From: Oxalobacteraceae bacterium UBA4003
GTDB lineage: Bacteria; Pseudomonadota; Gammaproteobacteria; Burkholderiales; Burkholderiaceae_D
Assembly (NCBI GenBank): GCA_002384815.1
Contig: DGBN01000037.1
Coordinates: 9,818-20,897, forward strand
Length of the DNA: 11,080 bases
Reading direction: 5' to 3'
Below are positions 1-5,360 of this stretch, piece after piece; within the stretch, counting starts at the first letter, position 1; the number at the start of each line of letters is the position of its first letter. Under the pieces are notes generated by a model. That model was not told the origin of the DNA and made no database searches. It saw nothing but the letters and a program-made list of their open reading frames with translations. The position numbers and the translations under genes are program-made.

Positions 1-2
1 TC

Positions 3-386
3 CCTTTACCGCCGGACATGCCGGAAGCGAATTTCCTGTTGAAGACTGACGTTTTGCACGGTGCAGCAGCGGGCATGATTGTTGGCGCAGTGCTGGGTAT
101 GGCATTTGGTGCCTTGTTGATCATATATTACGAGTTGGGACAGGCAACGGTGCTTGTGACCACGCTGATGGGTATTGTTTTTGGTGGATGGGCATCGAGC
201 ATGGCTGCCGCTGCCATGCCGAATTCGAAGTTGAAAGCGTTCTATCCTGATCTTGAAAATGGAAAAATTCTGATGATCGCGGATGTGCCTGCACGTCGGG
301 TCGATGAAATTGAAAACATGCTGGCGACACGCCATCCCGAAATGAAATTCGGTGGCGAGGCGCCGCATATTCCGGTTTTCCCTTGA
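3..386 (+). CDS. DUF1269-like membrane protein, 5'-truncated by window edge
   Basis: The reading frame is open to the left edge, so the gene starts outside the window. The first in-frame ATG at 18 is probably internal, because family members carry about 40-50 residues before a motif like the PEANFLLKTD seen here, followed by HGA. From that ATG 122 residues are visible. A Gly/Ala-rich hydrophobic hairpin (about residues 15-65: GMIVGAVLGMAFGALLI, then VTTLMGIVFGGWASSMAA) looks like two membrane-inserted, glycine-zipper-type helices. It is followed by a soluble tail with ILMIADVPARRVDEIE, the ferredoxin-like half typical of DUF1269 proteins. Known of the family: small membrane-associated proteins of unknown function, often annotated as DUF1269 or 'membrane protein'. 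No ligand-binding residues can be named. The next gene lies 121 bp downstream on the same strand. I am confident that it is coding and membrane-associated, and less sure of the family. Confidence 0.8.
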   Translation, partial: PLPPDMPEANFLLKTDVLHGAAAGMIVGAVLGMAFGALLIIYYELGQATVLVTTLMGIVFGGWASSMAAAAMPNSKLKAFYPDLENGKILMIADVPARRVDEIENMLATRHPEMKFGGEAPHIPVFP

Positions 387-497
387 CGAAGAACTCGCGG
401 TTTGGAGTGAAGATCAGTATTCGCAGATGAGAAGAAAGACGTTGGTTGCACAGTAATTGTCGAGTACCTGGTGACAGGATCGAAAATTGCTTTTTAT

Positions 498-502
498 GGA
501 GG
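498..502 (+). promoter_or_regulatory. Shine-Dalgarno GGAGG deciding the start at 508
   Basis: GGAGG lies 5 nt before ATG 508 and overlaps the alternative ATG at 496, so the shorter protein is the better call. Confidence 0.75.
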
Positions 503-507
503 CTGCT

Positions 508-1005
508 ATGGAACTTCACATGCATTCACATCGGTGGGAACACCGCAGTCCTGACTGGACGGTGGCGGCGGTTTCCGGATTTGCAGCAGGTGCAGTGCTG
601 ATGGTGCTGGAGTTGCTTTGGTCCACCATTATCATGGGTTCAGATCCGTGGGAAACATCACATATGATCGCGGCAATTACCATGGGGCAGGCTGCATTGC
701 AGTCTACCGATTTTAATCTGATGGTCGTGGCTGTAGCGCTGTGTACGCACTATGTGCTTGGTATTGCCTTCAGCCTGATTCTTGCCGCTATCATTGTGCC
801 GTTTCGTTTTGACTCCAGCCTGGGCATGGTGCTGCTGACAGGTGCCGTCTTCGGACTGGTGCTGTATCTTTTCAATTTCTACGGTATGGTGCAGTTTTTC
901 TCCTGGTTTGCCGACATGCGCGGCTGGGCGACACTGAGTGCACATGTAATATTCGGTTTGATTGCAGCTGCGATGTACTGGAAGCTGGAGCAGGTAGAAA
1001 GATAA
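508..1005 (+). CDS. Conserved four-helix integral membrane protein
   Basis: This 165-residue protein has a His-rich N-terminus (MELHMHSHRWEHR) and then about four hydrophobic segments: WTVAAVSGFAAGAVLMVLEL, a second around VVAVALCTHYVLGIAFSLIL, a third around GMVLLTGAVFGLVLYLF, and a fourth near the C-terminus (SAHVIFGLIAAAMYW). The start is chosen at ATG 508 because a perfect GGAGG at 498-502 sits 5 nt upstream; the frame also has a TTG at 487 and an ATG at 496, but neither has a ribosome-binding site. Similar proteins in Burkholderiales are, from memory, often labelled 'sodium:proline symporter'. That name cannot be right for a protein this short with four helices, so I assign no transport function. 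A strong terminator follows at 1053-1087. Conserved acidic and aromatic residues between helices (DPWETSHMIAA; FNFYGMVQFFSWFADMRGW) could be tested for function. Confidence 0.8.
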   Translation: MELHMHSHRWEHRSPDWTVAAVSGFAAGAVLMVLELLWSTIIMGSDPWETSHMIAAITMGQAALQSTDFNLMVVAVALCTHYVLGIAFSLILAAIIVPFRFDSSLGMVLLTGAVFGLVLYLFNFYGMVQFFSWFADMRGWATLSAHVIFGLIAAAMYWKLEQVER

Positions 1006-1018
1006 ACGAAGTACCCCG

Positions 1019-1045
1019 CCTTGCATGGGCACTGATCATGCAAGG
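1019..1045 (+). repeat. Perfect 9-bp inverted repeat after the membrane-protein gene
   Basis: CCTTGCATG and CATGCAAGG are separated by 9 nt and start 13 nt after the stop codon at 1005. No T-run follows. It stands just in front of the real terminator at 1053-1087, giving two tandem stem-loops in the 3' untranslated region. It may stabilise the 3' end of the mRNA or be a transcription-factor site; nothing in the sequence decides between these. Confidence 0.55.
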
Positions 1046-1052
1046 CCGATTT

Positions 1053-1087
1053 AAAACGATGTCACCTGCTCCAGTGGCATCGTTTTT
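1053..1087 (+). terminator. Rho-independent terminator, probably bidirectional
   Basis: AAAACGATGTCAC pairs with GTGGCATCGTTTT (one G-T wobble) around an 8-nt loop and runs into a T6 tract on the plus strand. On the minus strand the same stem is followed by TTTTAAA. It would end the 508-1005 transcript, and also a minus-strand transcript reading through the remnant whose stop is at 1114. Confidence 0.85.
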
Positions 1088-1113
1088 TCATGTCTGTTGG
1101 GCAGGCAACTGTT

Positions 1114-1264
1114 TTAGTAGGCGATGGTAGAACGCTGGCGTGCATGTGCAGGTTTTTCCAGTTCGTCTATAAACGCGATGGCAAAGCCCTTGAATACAAT
1201 CCAGCTCCGCCCATCCGCAGCCGCCAGCAAATTATCCTTCCCAGAACGAAACTTGTCGCTTCAT
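1114..1264 (-). pseudogene. Minus-strand gene remnant, probably frameshifted
   Basis: Between a TGA at 1263-1261 and a TAA at 1116-1114 (minus strand) lies a 48-codon open frame. Its translation looks protein-like: KDNLLAAADGRSWIVFKG, then FAIAFIDELEKPAHARQ. The frame has no ATG of its own. In the adjacent frame, an ATG at 1264 gives MKRQVSFWEG and then stops. Removing one base from the G-run at the junction (around 1240) would join MKRQVSFW to KDNLL and give a protein of about 49 residues. The frame ends 27 nt before a terminator that also works on the minus strand. Seen: the open frame, the stops and the terminator. Inferred: that this is a decayed or frameshifted small gene. A TTG at 1230 behind AAGGA is an alternative start for an intact short ORF. 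I recognise no family. Confidence 0.35.
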
Positions 1265-1369
1265 GGTGCAGACCACACCAGTACGCATGATGCAAATCCG
1301 CTTCTGCAGCTTGCGCTGGATAGAAACGACAGAGAATGGAAGTCTTTGCAGTTTGAAAATATTTTTCTG

Positions 1370-1394
1370 AATAATGCTGCTGTGCAGCATTATT
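1370..1394. repeat. Perfect 11-bp hairpin with 3-nt loop
   Basis: AATAATGCTGC and GCAGCATTATT are separated by TGT. Only four T's continue on the plus strand, so it is at best a weak terminator. It could equally be an RNA structural element or a palindromic binding site. No gene reads into it convincingly on either strand. Confidence 0.6.
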
Positions 1395-1446
1395 TTCATG
1401 TGAGGATGAAATATTTGCATCCGACGCGTGAATTGATACGGGTACT

Positions 1447-1473
1447 ATAAAAAAACCGGCAAAACCGGCCTTT
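1447..1473 (-). terminator. Rho-independent terminator on the minus strand
   Basis: Read on the minus strand, AAAGGCCGG, a TTTTG loop and CCGGTTTTT form a 9-bp stem (two G-T wobbles) followed by further T's. On the plus strand the pairing fails beyond 4 bp, so the element is directional. It lies 46 nt beyond the stop of the remnant at 1519, which supports past or present minus-strand transcription there. Confidence 0.55.
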
Positions 1474-1518
1474 ATTCTCGTTCGGTACCATCCTCCACCG
1501 GCATCTCGCAAACGTCTG

Positions 1519-1578
1519 TCAATCCAGCATTTGTAGCAGTTTAAACGCATCGACTCCCTTGTTGGCGACATGCATCAT
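1519..1578 (-). pseudogene. 3' end of a minus-strand gene (remnant)
   Basis: The minus-strand frame closing with TGA at 1521-1519 is open back to 1671. Its last residues read naturally: KHPVVEPSSFFRMMHVANKG, then VDAFKLLQMLD, in codons common in this window (GTC GCC AAC AAG, CTG). The coordinates given run from the tandem ATG codons at 1578; the coding-like part extends upstream to about 1625, close to the start of the MFS gene at 1647. No ribosome-binding site precedes the available starts, so this looks like the 3' end of a gene whose 5' part was lost when the MFS gene or its upstream region was joined here. A directional terminator follows at 1473-1447. The family is not recognised. A chance open frame remains possible. 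Confidence 0.25.
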
Positions 1579-1646
1579 CCGGAAAAACGAAGACGGCTCT
1601 ACCACGGGGTGTTTTCGTTCCGACAATTCTGAATAAGATATTTTTT

Positions 1647-2954
1647 ATGAGCGCAATTCCTTTCAGCACTATCAGTGACCGTGCGTCGCTGGAAAATCGC
1701 ACTTACGCCAAAGTAACCTGGCGCTTGTTACCTTTCCTGTTTATTTGCTACGTTGCGGCTTACCTCGATCGCGTCAATGTCGGTTTCGCTAAATTGCAAA
1801 TGTTGAACGATCTGCAATTCAGCGAAACCGTCTATGGTCTGGGCGCGGGTATTTTCTTCATCGGCTATTTCCTGTTTGAAGTGCCTAGCAATATCATCAT
1901 GCATCGTGTCGGTGCCCGGGTCTGGATTGCCCGCATCATGATTACATGGTCCATCCTGTCGGCAGCGACCATGTTCGTGACTTCGCCCACGATGTTTTAT
2001 GTGATTCGCTTCCTGCTCGGTGTGGCAGAAGCGGGCTTCTTCCCTGGCATCGTTCTGTACCTCACTTACTGGTTCCCATCCTCGCGTCGCGGTCGCATGA
2101 ACGCATTGTTCATGATAGGCATTCCGATCGCCGGTGTGGTTGGCGGCCCCTTGTCCGGCTGGATCATGAATTACTTTGCCGGCGCCAACGGCTGGTATGG
2201 CTGGCAATGGCTGTTCCTGCTGGAGGCCATTCCATCGCTGATCCTCGGCGTCATTACACTGTTCTATTTGCCAAACACCATTCGTGCATCGACATGGTTG
2301 TCGGAAAATGAGAAACAGCTGCTGGAAGAAAATATTGCGCAAGACGGTAGTGGCGACAAAAAGTCGCATTCGGTGGCAAGTATCTTCACCAATCCAAAAG
2401 TCTGGCTGATGGCCGCCATTTATTTCTGCTGCATGATGGGTTTGTACGGTATCAGTTTTTACCTGCCTACACTGGTCAAGGCATCGGGCGTCAAGGATGC
2501 ACTGGACGTCGGCCTGCTGACTGCGATTCCTTATACCTGCGGCGTGATTGCTACTTTGCTGGTGGCGCGTAGTGCGGATCGCATGCGCGAACGTCGCTGG
2601 CACTTTGCGATTGCCAGTGCCTTGGGTGGTCTCGGCTTGTTTCTCAGCACGGTGTATGGCGATAACGTGGTGCTGGCATTGATGGCCTTGTCGCTTGGAA
2701 CTGCCGGCATGCTGTCGACGATGCCTGTATTCTGGACGTATCCAAGCGCGATCCTCAGCGGTGCCGCCGCTGCCGCCGGTATTGGCTTGATCAACTCGGT
2801 CGGTAATCTGGCCGGTTTCGTCAGCCCATCCATCGTCGGCTGGTTGAAAGACGTCACTGGCAGCACCAACGCCGGCATGTATTTTGTTGCTGGCGCCTTG
2901 GTGATAGGTGCCGGACTCGCCCTGTTGCAACCACGTGCATTGGTCAACAAGTAA
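1647..2954 (+). CDS. MFS permease, anion:cation symporter (ACS) type
   Basis: This 435-residue protein is full length for a 12-helix MFS transporter of the ACS family (tartrate, phthalate, glucarate and hexuronate permeases; COG2271-like). Seen: the first-loop signature YLDRVNVGFA (residues 39-48), the motif-A-like region FEVPSNIIMHRVGARVW (77-93), GVAEAGFFPGIVLYLTYWFP (125-144), a cytoplasmic loop about 215-240 containing LSENEKQLLEENIAQ, and a Gly/Ala-rich second half. Family knowledge: uptake of organic anions with protons or cations. The substrate cannot be read from the sequence, and no catabolic gene or regulator lies beside it to suggest one. ATG 1647 is the only reasonable start; its upstream AATAAGAT is a poor ribosome-binding site. 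The gene is monocistronic, with a strong terminator at 2977-3004. Confidence 0.9.
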   Translation: MSAIPFSTISDRASLENRTYAKVTWRLLPFLFICYVAAYLDRVNVGFAKLQMLNDLQFSETVYGLGAGIFFIGYFLFEVPSNIIMHRVGARVWIARIMITWSILSAATMFVTSPTMFYVIRFLLGVAEAGFFPGIVLYLTYWFPSSRRGRMNALFMIGIPIAGVVGGPLSGWIMNYFAGANGWYGWQWLFLLEAIPSLILGVITLFYLPNTIRASTWLSENEKQLLEENIAQDGSGDKKSHSVASIFTNPKVWLMAAIYFCCMMGLYGISFYLPTLVKASGVKDALDVGLLTAIPYTCGVIATLLVARSADRMRERRWHFAIASALGGLGLFLSTVYGDNVVLALMALSLGTAGMLSTMPVFWTYPSAILSGAAAAAGIGLINSVGNLAGFVSPSIVGWLKDVTGSTNAGMYFVAGALVIGAGLALLQPRALVNK

Positions 2955-2976
2955 GCGAAGCAAGCCTGAACCGATA

Positions 2977-3004
2977 AAAAAAGCCCGCGCAAGCGGGCTT
3001 TTTT
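2977..3004 (+). terminator. Strong rho-independent terminator of the MFS gene
   Basis: GCCCGC and GCGGGC close a GCAA (GNRA) tetraloop. They are flanked by A6 and T6, so the stem can extend to 12 bp and work in both directions. It begins 23 nt after the stop codon at 2954. Confidence 0.93.
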
Positions 3005-3117
3005 ACATTTTCCTCCATACTTGTAGCGATAAGCAAATCGAGAGAGATTCCTGCCTCTGGAAGGACTCCAGTATTTCAAAAATGAAAGAAGGGAAGTTAA
3101 CATGGGACTTTTAAAAT

Positions 3118-3133
3118 TTACATCATGATGTAA
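3118..3133. promoter_or_regulatory. Perfect 16-bp palindrome, candidate operator
   Basis: TTACATCATGATGTAA is exactly self-complementary with no spacer. It lies about 150 bp upstream of alkB in an AT-rich stretch. The symmetry suits a dimeric regulator, but I recognise no named consensus; it is not a LexA, Ada or Fur site. No T-run is present, so it is not a terminator. Confidence 0.4.
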
Positions 3134-3237
3134 CCGGCTTCATTGCAAAATTCGGTTTCTTGGAGTGACGTCTTTGACACCTCAACTTGATCGGCTGCTT
3201 TTATCGGTATCCGACGTCTCAATGACAAATACGGCAT
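3118..3237 (-). CDS. Possible 39-aa small protein upstream of and divergent from alkB
   Basis: The minus-strand ATG at 3237 is preceded by AGGA with a 5-nt spacer, a usable ribosome-binding site. It opens 39 codons ending in TAA at 3120-3118. The peptide starts MPYLSLRRRIPIKAADQVEV, has a basic N-terminus and an acidic second half (QETEFCNEAGYIMM), and shows no hydrophobic segment. Codon use is more AT-rich (ATA, AGA, TCA) than in neighbouring genes, so it could be foreign or merely non-coding. The frame continues open upstream antisense to alkB, but that part is clearly a shadow. The stop codon lies inside the 16-bp palindrome at 3118-3133. Family unknown; a chance ORF is the main alternative. 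Confidence 0.25.
   Translation of the reverse strand: MPYLSLRRRIPIKAADQVEVSKTSLQETEFCNEAGYIMM
3174..3204 (+). promoter_or_regulatory. Candidate alkB promoter
   Basis: A perfect -35 hexamer TTGACA (3174-3179) is followed 19 nt later by TTTTAT (3199-3204, four of six matches to TATAAT). The spacer is longer than optimal. Transcription from it would leave an untranslated leader of about 70 nt before ATG 3280. No Ada box was seen. Confidence 0.3.
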
Positions 3238-3279
3238 GAATATCCTGACTAGCAGCGTAGAGAGCAAGAAGGTGTGTGC

Positions 3280-3930
3280 ATGAACCTGGATTTGTTTGAT
3301 GCGGAAGACCCGCGCAGCTGGCGTGAAAAATTGTGTCCGGATGCCGTCGTCCTGCGTGGATTTGCGCTGGCCGGGGAAGTCGATATTCTCTCGGCTCTGG
3401 AAGATGTTTTCAGCGCGGCACCGTTGCGGCATCTGGTTACACCGGGTGGTTTTCGCATGTCGGTTGCAATGAGCAATTGCGGGACGTATGGCTGGGTATC
3501 GGATCGCACCGGCTATCGTTACGATACGCTGGATCCGGATAGCGGCAAACAGTGGCCGCCCATGCCTGCACTTTTTTCTGCACTGGCATCCGATGCAGCG
3601 GCACAGGCAGGTTTCAGTGATTTCAAGCCGGATGCCTGCCTGATCAATCGCTATGCGGTGGGCGCGCGCATGTCCCTGCATCAGGATAAGGACGAACAGG
3701 ATTTCAGCCAGCCCATCGTCTCCGTTTCGCTCGGCATCCCGGCCGTATTTTTGTTTGGCGGAATGCAGCGCGAAGACAAAGCCAGCCGGGTGAAATTGGT
3801 GCATGGCGATGCTGTCGTATGGGGTGGCACAGCAAGATTGCGCTATCACGGCATCCTGCCTATCAAGGCAGAGCATCACCCGCTGACCGGCGAAGATCGG
3901 ATCAATCTGACGTTCCGCAAGGCAGCATGA
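3280..3930 (+). CDS. alkB: Alkylated DNA repair dioxygenase AlkB
   Basis: This Fe(II)/2-oxoglutarate-dependent dioxygenase directly reverses 1-methyladenine and 3-methylcytosine lesions by oxidative demethylation in the cytoplasm. The 216-residue length equals that of E. coli AlkB. Seen: the iron-binding triad H134-x-D136 (in MSLHQDKDE) and H190 (in RLRYHGI); the 2-oxoglutarate-binding arginines in EDRINLTFRKAA (R207, R213); LINRYAVGA (N123, Y125); and the nucleotide-recognition region CGTYGWVSDRTGYRYD containing W72. ATG 3280 is preferred over GTG 3274 because GAAGG at 3268-3272 is 7 nt from the ATG. No ada or other adaptive-response gene adjoins it, so it appears to be a stand-alone unit. 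No clear terminator follows before the convergent VOC gene 127 bp away. Confidence 0.97.
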   Translation: MNLDLFDAEDPRSWREKLCPDAVVLRGFALAGEVDILSALEDVFSAAPLRHLVTPGGFRMSVAMSNCGTYGWVSDRTGYRYDTLDPDSGKQWPPMPALFSALASDAAAQAGFSDFKPDACLINRYAVGARMSLHQDKDEQDFSQPIVSVSLGIPAVFLFGGMQREDKASRVKLVHGDAVVWGGTARLRYHGILPIKAEHHPLTGEDRINLTFRKAA

Positions 3931-4057
3931 AGTTTTTACCCGACCGACTTGCGGAAGGCAGATGTTTAAATTACTCATTGCCGTAAACAGCTTTTCATCC
4001 GGCATGATGCCTGCTTCGGTATTTTTATCGGCTTTGACTGCAAATGAAAGAGGCCGA

Positions 4058-4525
4058 TCAGGCTGTCATTTTTTGCATTTCCTGCTCCATTTCTTCCGGG
4101 CCGACATCGCGTATGTGGGTGGCAATCGACCATTGGTGACCAAACGGATCTTCCACTAGGCCGTAACGGTCGCCCCAGAACATGTCTGTCAGTGCGAGTT
4201 TGATACTTGCGCCGGCGGCAACAGCGCGGGCAAAAGCAGCGTCGGCATCTTCAACGTAAAGATGTAGCGAGACCGGCGTACCGTTAAGGGCCTTTGGGCC
4301 AACCGCGCCGCAAGTCGGCATTTCATCAACCAGCATGATGGTTGAATCGCCGATACGTAATTGTGCATGCATCAATTTTCCCTCAGGCCCAGGCAGCCTG
4401 AATACTTCAACGGCATTGAATGCCTTGATATAAAACGCAATGGCATCTGCGGCGCCCGCGCATACCAGATGCGGCGTCACGCTATGCATGCCTGCGGGAA
4501 TGGCTTGGACTTGTGCTTTGCTCAT
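4058..4525 (-). CDS. VOC-superfamily (PhnB/glyoxalase-like) protein
   Basis: This 155-residue protein has the paired beta-alpha-beta-beta-beta modules of the vicinal-oxygen-chelate fold. Seen: a first module from about residue 14 (HSVTPHLVCAGAADAIAFYI) with LMHAQLRIGDSTIMLVDE (51-68), and a second from about 84 (PVSLHLYVEDADAAFARAVA) ending in the PhnB-type signature FWGDRYGLVEDPFGHQW (116-132). Candidate metal ligands are H53 and E125 or H130. Family members have diverse or unknown substrates and are often mislabelled as demethylubiquinone methyltransferases; no specific reaction is claimed. The start is well supported: AAAGGAGA lies 6-7 nt upstream of ATG 4525. The N-terminus overlaps the 3' end of the preceding gene by 44 nt in another frame, so it is the last gene of the minus-strand unit that starts at 5275 under the TetR operators. 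Confidence 0.88.
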   Translation of the reverse strand: MSKAQVQAIPAGMHSVTPHLVCAGAADAIAFYIKAFNAVEVFRLPGPEGKLMHAQLRIGDSTIMLVDEMPTCGAVGPKALNGTPVSLHLYVEDADAAFARAVAAGASIKLALTDMFWGDRYGLVEDPFGHQWSIATHIRDVGPEEMEQEMQKMTA

Positions 4526-4796
4526 GATGGTTCTCCTTTAAATGAACTTCCTGGGTGCTGCAACCATGACGATCCTGTTCCATTGAGACCGTCTGAGGAG
4601 TGGATAACGCGCGAACTTTCAGAGCATCTTCATATGACTCAATCAGAGTGATCAATCTTTGCATTTCCTGTTGACCGTGCTCCGTTGCAGGCGATTCCCA
4701 GAGCAGATCGAATCGCCTGACCATTTGCCGATAATCATCCTGCACGGATGACAGCACGGGTTCGCGTCGGGTTTCAACAGAAGGGTTGGATGTCAT
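4482..4796 (-). CDS. Small unknown protein with a HigA-antitoxin-like segment
   Basis: This 104-residue ORF lies between the SnoaL-like and VOC genes on the same strand. Residues about 22-57 (YRQMVRRFDLLWESP, then QQEMQRLITLIESYEDA) resemble the N-terminal 'L..L..LIE.YE' segment of HigA-type antitoxins. The helix-turn-helix that should follow is missing; instead the C-terminus is polar and His/Ser-rich (ENHHEQSTSPSHSRRHA) and overlaps the VOC start by 44 nt. The last 15 or so residues are therefore constrained by another gene and may not be functional. ATG 4796 has no visible ribosome-binding site, and the gap from the upstream stop is 32 nt, so translation may depend on coupling. No HigB-like toxin is adjacent, so I do not call a toxin-antitoxin pair. 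It may be a truncated or shortened gene. Confidence 0.5.
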   Translation of the reverse strand: MTSNPSVETRREPVLSSVQDDYRQMVRRFDLLWESPATEHGQQEMQRLITLIESYEDALKVRALSTPQTVSMEQDRHGCSTQEVHLKENHHEQSTSPSHSRRHA

Positions 4797-4828
4797 GATG
4801 GATGATGATCCGGCGTTACGGAGACAAC

Positions 4829-5275
4829 TTATGGCCTCAGCTCGAACAATGCTTTGCCGCTTTCAGGATCGAATGGCGCCGAAAAATGTTCGTGCACGAT
4901 GCGCCATTGTCCATTTGTCTTGCGGTAAGCCGTTGTGACACGCATCCATGAAGAATGCTCATTCCCATCCTTGTCTGTGCCGCCGCATTGATTAAGACAG
5001 TGGCTGAAGGCGATATCGTCGCTGGCCGTAATGTTCAATTCCTGCATTTTGAAAATCATCGGGCCACTGCACATGGTCAGGCAGGCCTGCCAGTGTTTTC
5101 TGTACGTATCCAACCCTTTGAATTGCAAGGCGAGGATGGCATCGAAGGCGACGACATCCTGCGTGTAGTGCGACATGATGGCATCGAGGTCTCCGGCTGT
5201 AGCGGCCTTTTGCCAACTATCGATTACCTTGCGGATATCGGCTTCGGCAGTCGTTTTACTGATAGCTGTTTCCAT
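4829..5275 (-). CDS. SnoaL-like / DUF4440-type NTF2-fold protein
   Basis: This 148-residue protein has the NTF2-like cone fold used by ketosteroid isomerase relatives. Seen: an N-terminal helix (ADIRKVIDSWQKAATAGDLD, 12-31), the family-typical IMSHYTQDVVAFDA (33-46), a helix FKGLDTYRKHW, and a final strand pair SSWMRVTTAYRKTNGQWRIV with HEHFSAPFD (about 108-136). Known of the family: isomerases, cyclases, or binding proteins without enzyme activity; substrate unknown. The start is taken at ATG 5275 because AAGGAGA lies about 7 nt upstream. An in-frame ATG 14 codons earlier (5317) would place coding sequence inside the operator and has no ribosome-binding site. It is the first gene of a minus-strand unit, divergent from a TetR regulator with an operator 28 nt before the start, so it is probably repressed by that regulator. 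Confidence 0.85.
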   Translation of the reverse strand: METAISKTTAEADIRKVIDSWQKAATAGDLDAIMSHYTQDVVAFDAILALQFKGLDTYRKHWQACLTMCSGPMIFKMQELNITASDDIAFSHCLNQCGGTDKDGNEHSSWMRVTTAYRKTNGQWRIVHEHFSAPFDPESGKALFELRP

Positions 5276-5302
5276 GACATTTCTCCTTTGAAATGAATTG
5301 TT

Positions 5303-5317
5303 GTGTACAGTGTACAT
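5303..5317. promoter_or_regulatory. TetR-type operator 1 (SnoaL-proximal)
   Basis: GTGTAC-AGT-GTACAT is an inverted repeat with 6-bp arms (one end mismatch) around a 3-nt centre. It is 28 nt upstream of the SnoaL-like start and shares 14 of 15 bases with operator 2. Confidence 0.75.
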
Positions 5318-5319
5318 AA

Positions 5320-5327
5320 ACTATATT
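5320..5327. promoter_or_regulatory. Overlapping divergent -10 elements between the operators
   Basis: TATATT (5322-5327, plus) and TATAGT (5325-5320, minus) lie between the two operators. The -35 regions for both directions would then fall in or near the operators (for example TTGTTG at 5298-5303 for the plus strand), a layout suited to repression of both directions. The hexamers are plausible but not unique. Confidence 0.4.
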
Positions 5328-5334
5328 ACACATA

Positions 5335-5349
5335 GTGTACAGTGTACAC
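5335..5349. promoter_or_regulatory. TetR-type operator 2 (regulator-proximal)
   Basis: GTGTAC-AGT-GTACAC is a perfect 6-bp inverted repeat around AGT, ending 11 nt before the TetR start at 5361. Its centre is 32 bp from that of operator 1, about three helical turns, so two dimers would lie on the same face of the DNA. Confidence 0.78.
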
Positions 5350-5360
5350 AATTATTAAAA

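Larger units (their letters stand above)
1006..1646. other. 640-bp gap with no intact gene
   Basis: No complete, convincing gene is present. The stretch holds, in order, a 9-bp inverted repeat, a bidirectional terminator, a minus-strand coding remnant (1114-1264), a perfect 11-bp hairpin (1370-1394), a minus-strand terminator (1447-1473), and a second minus-strand remnant (1519 to at most 1671). The longer plus and minus open frames here translate to low-complexity or compositionally odd peptides and are not called. The picture fits decayed minus-strand genes between two live plus-strand genes. Confidence 0.6.

Noticed and set aside
1019..1045. 9-bp inverted repeat as a terminator
   Set aside because: No T-run follows; the neighbouring 1053-1087 stem is the real terminator.
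1124..1450. 108-codon plus-strand frame in the 1006-1646 gap
   Set aside because: It has no ribosome-binding site, an unnatural composition, and runs straight through a perfect hairpin and antisense to a more protein-like frame.
1728..2963. 411-codon open frame on the minus strand across the MFS gene
   Set aside because: It is the antisense shadow of a clear 12-helix transporter; the translation is His/Gln/Arg-rich with no motif.
3237..4005. Long minus-strand frame across alkB
   Set aside because: AlkB on the plus strand has all its catalytic residues, and the antisense translation is Cys/Arg-rich noise. Only the segment 3118-3237, outside alkB, is kept as a tentative small ORF.
4482..4796. 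Toxin-antitoxin module suggested by the HigA-like segment
   Set aside because: No HigB-type toxin is next to it and the helix-turn-helix is missing.
5298..5360. Upstream TTG start for the TetR regulator
   Set aside because: It would translate through both operators and the promoter, and add residues unlike any TetR N-terminus.
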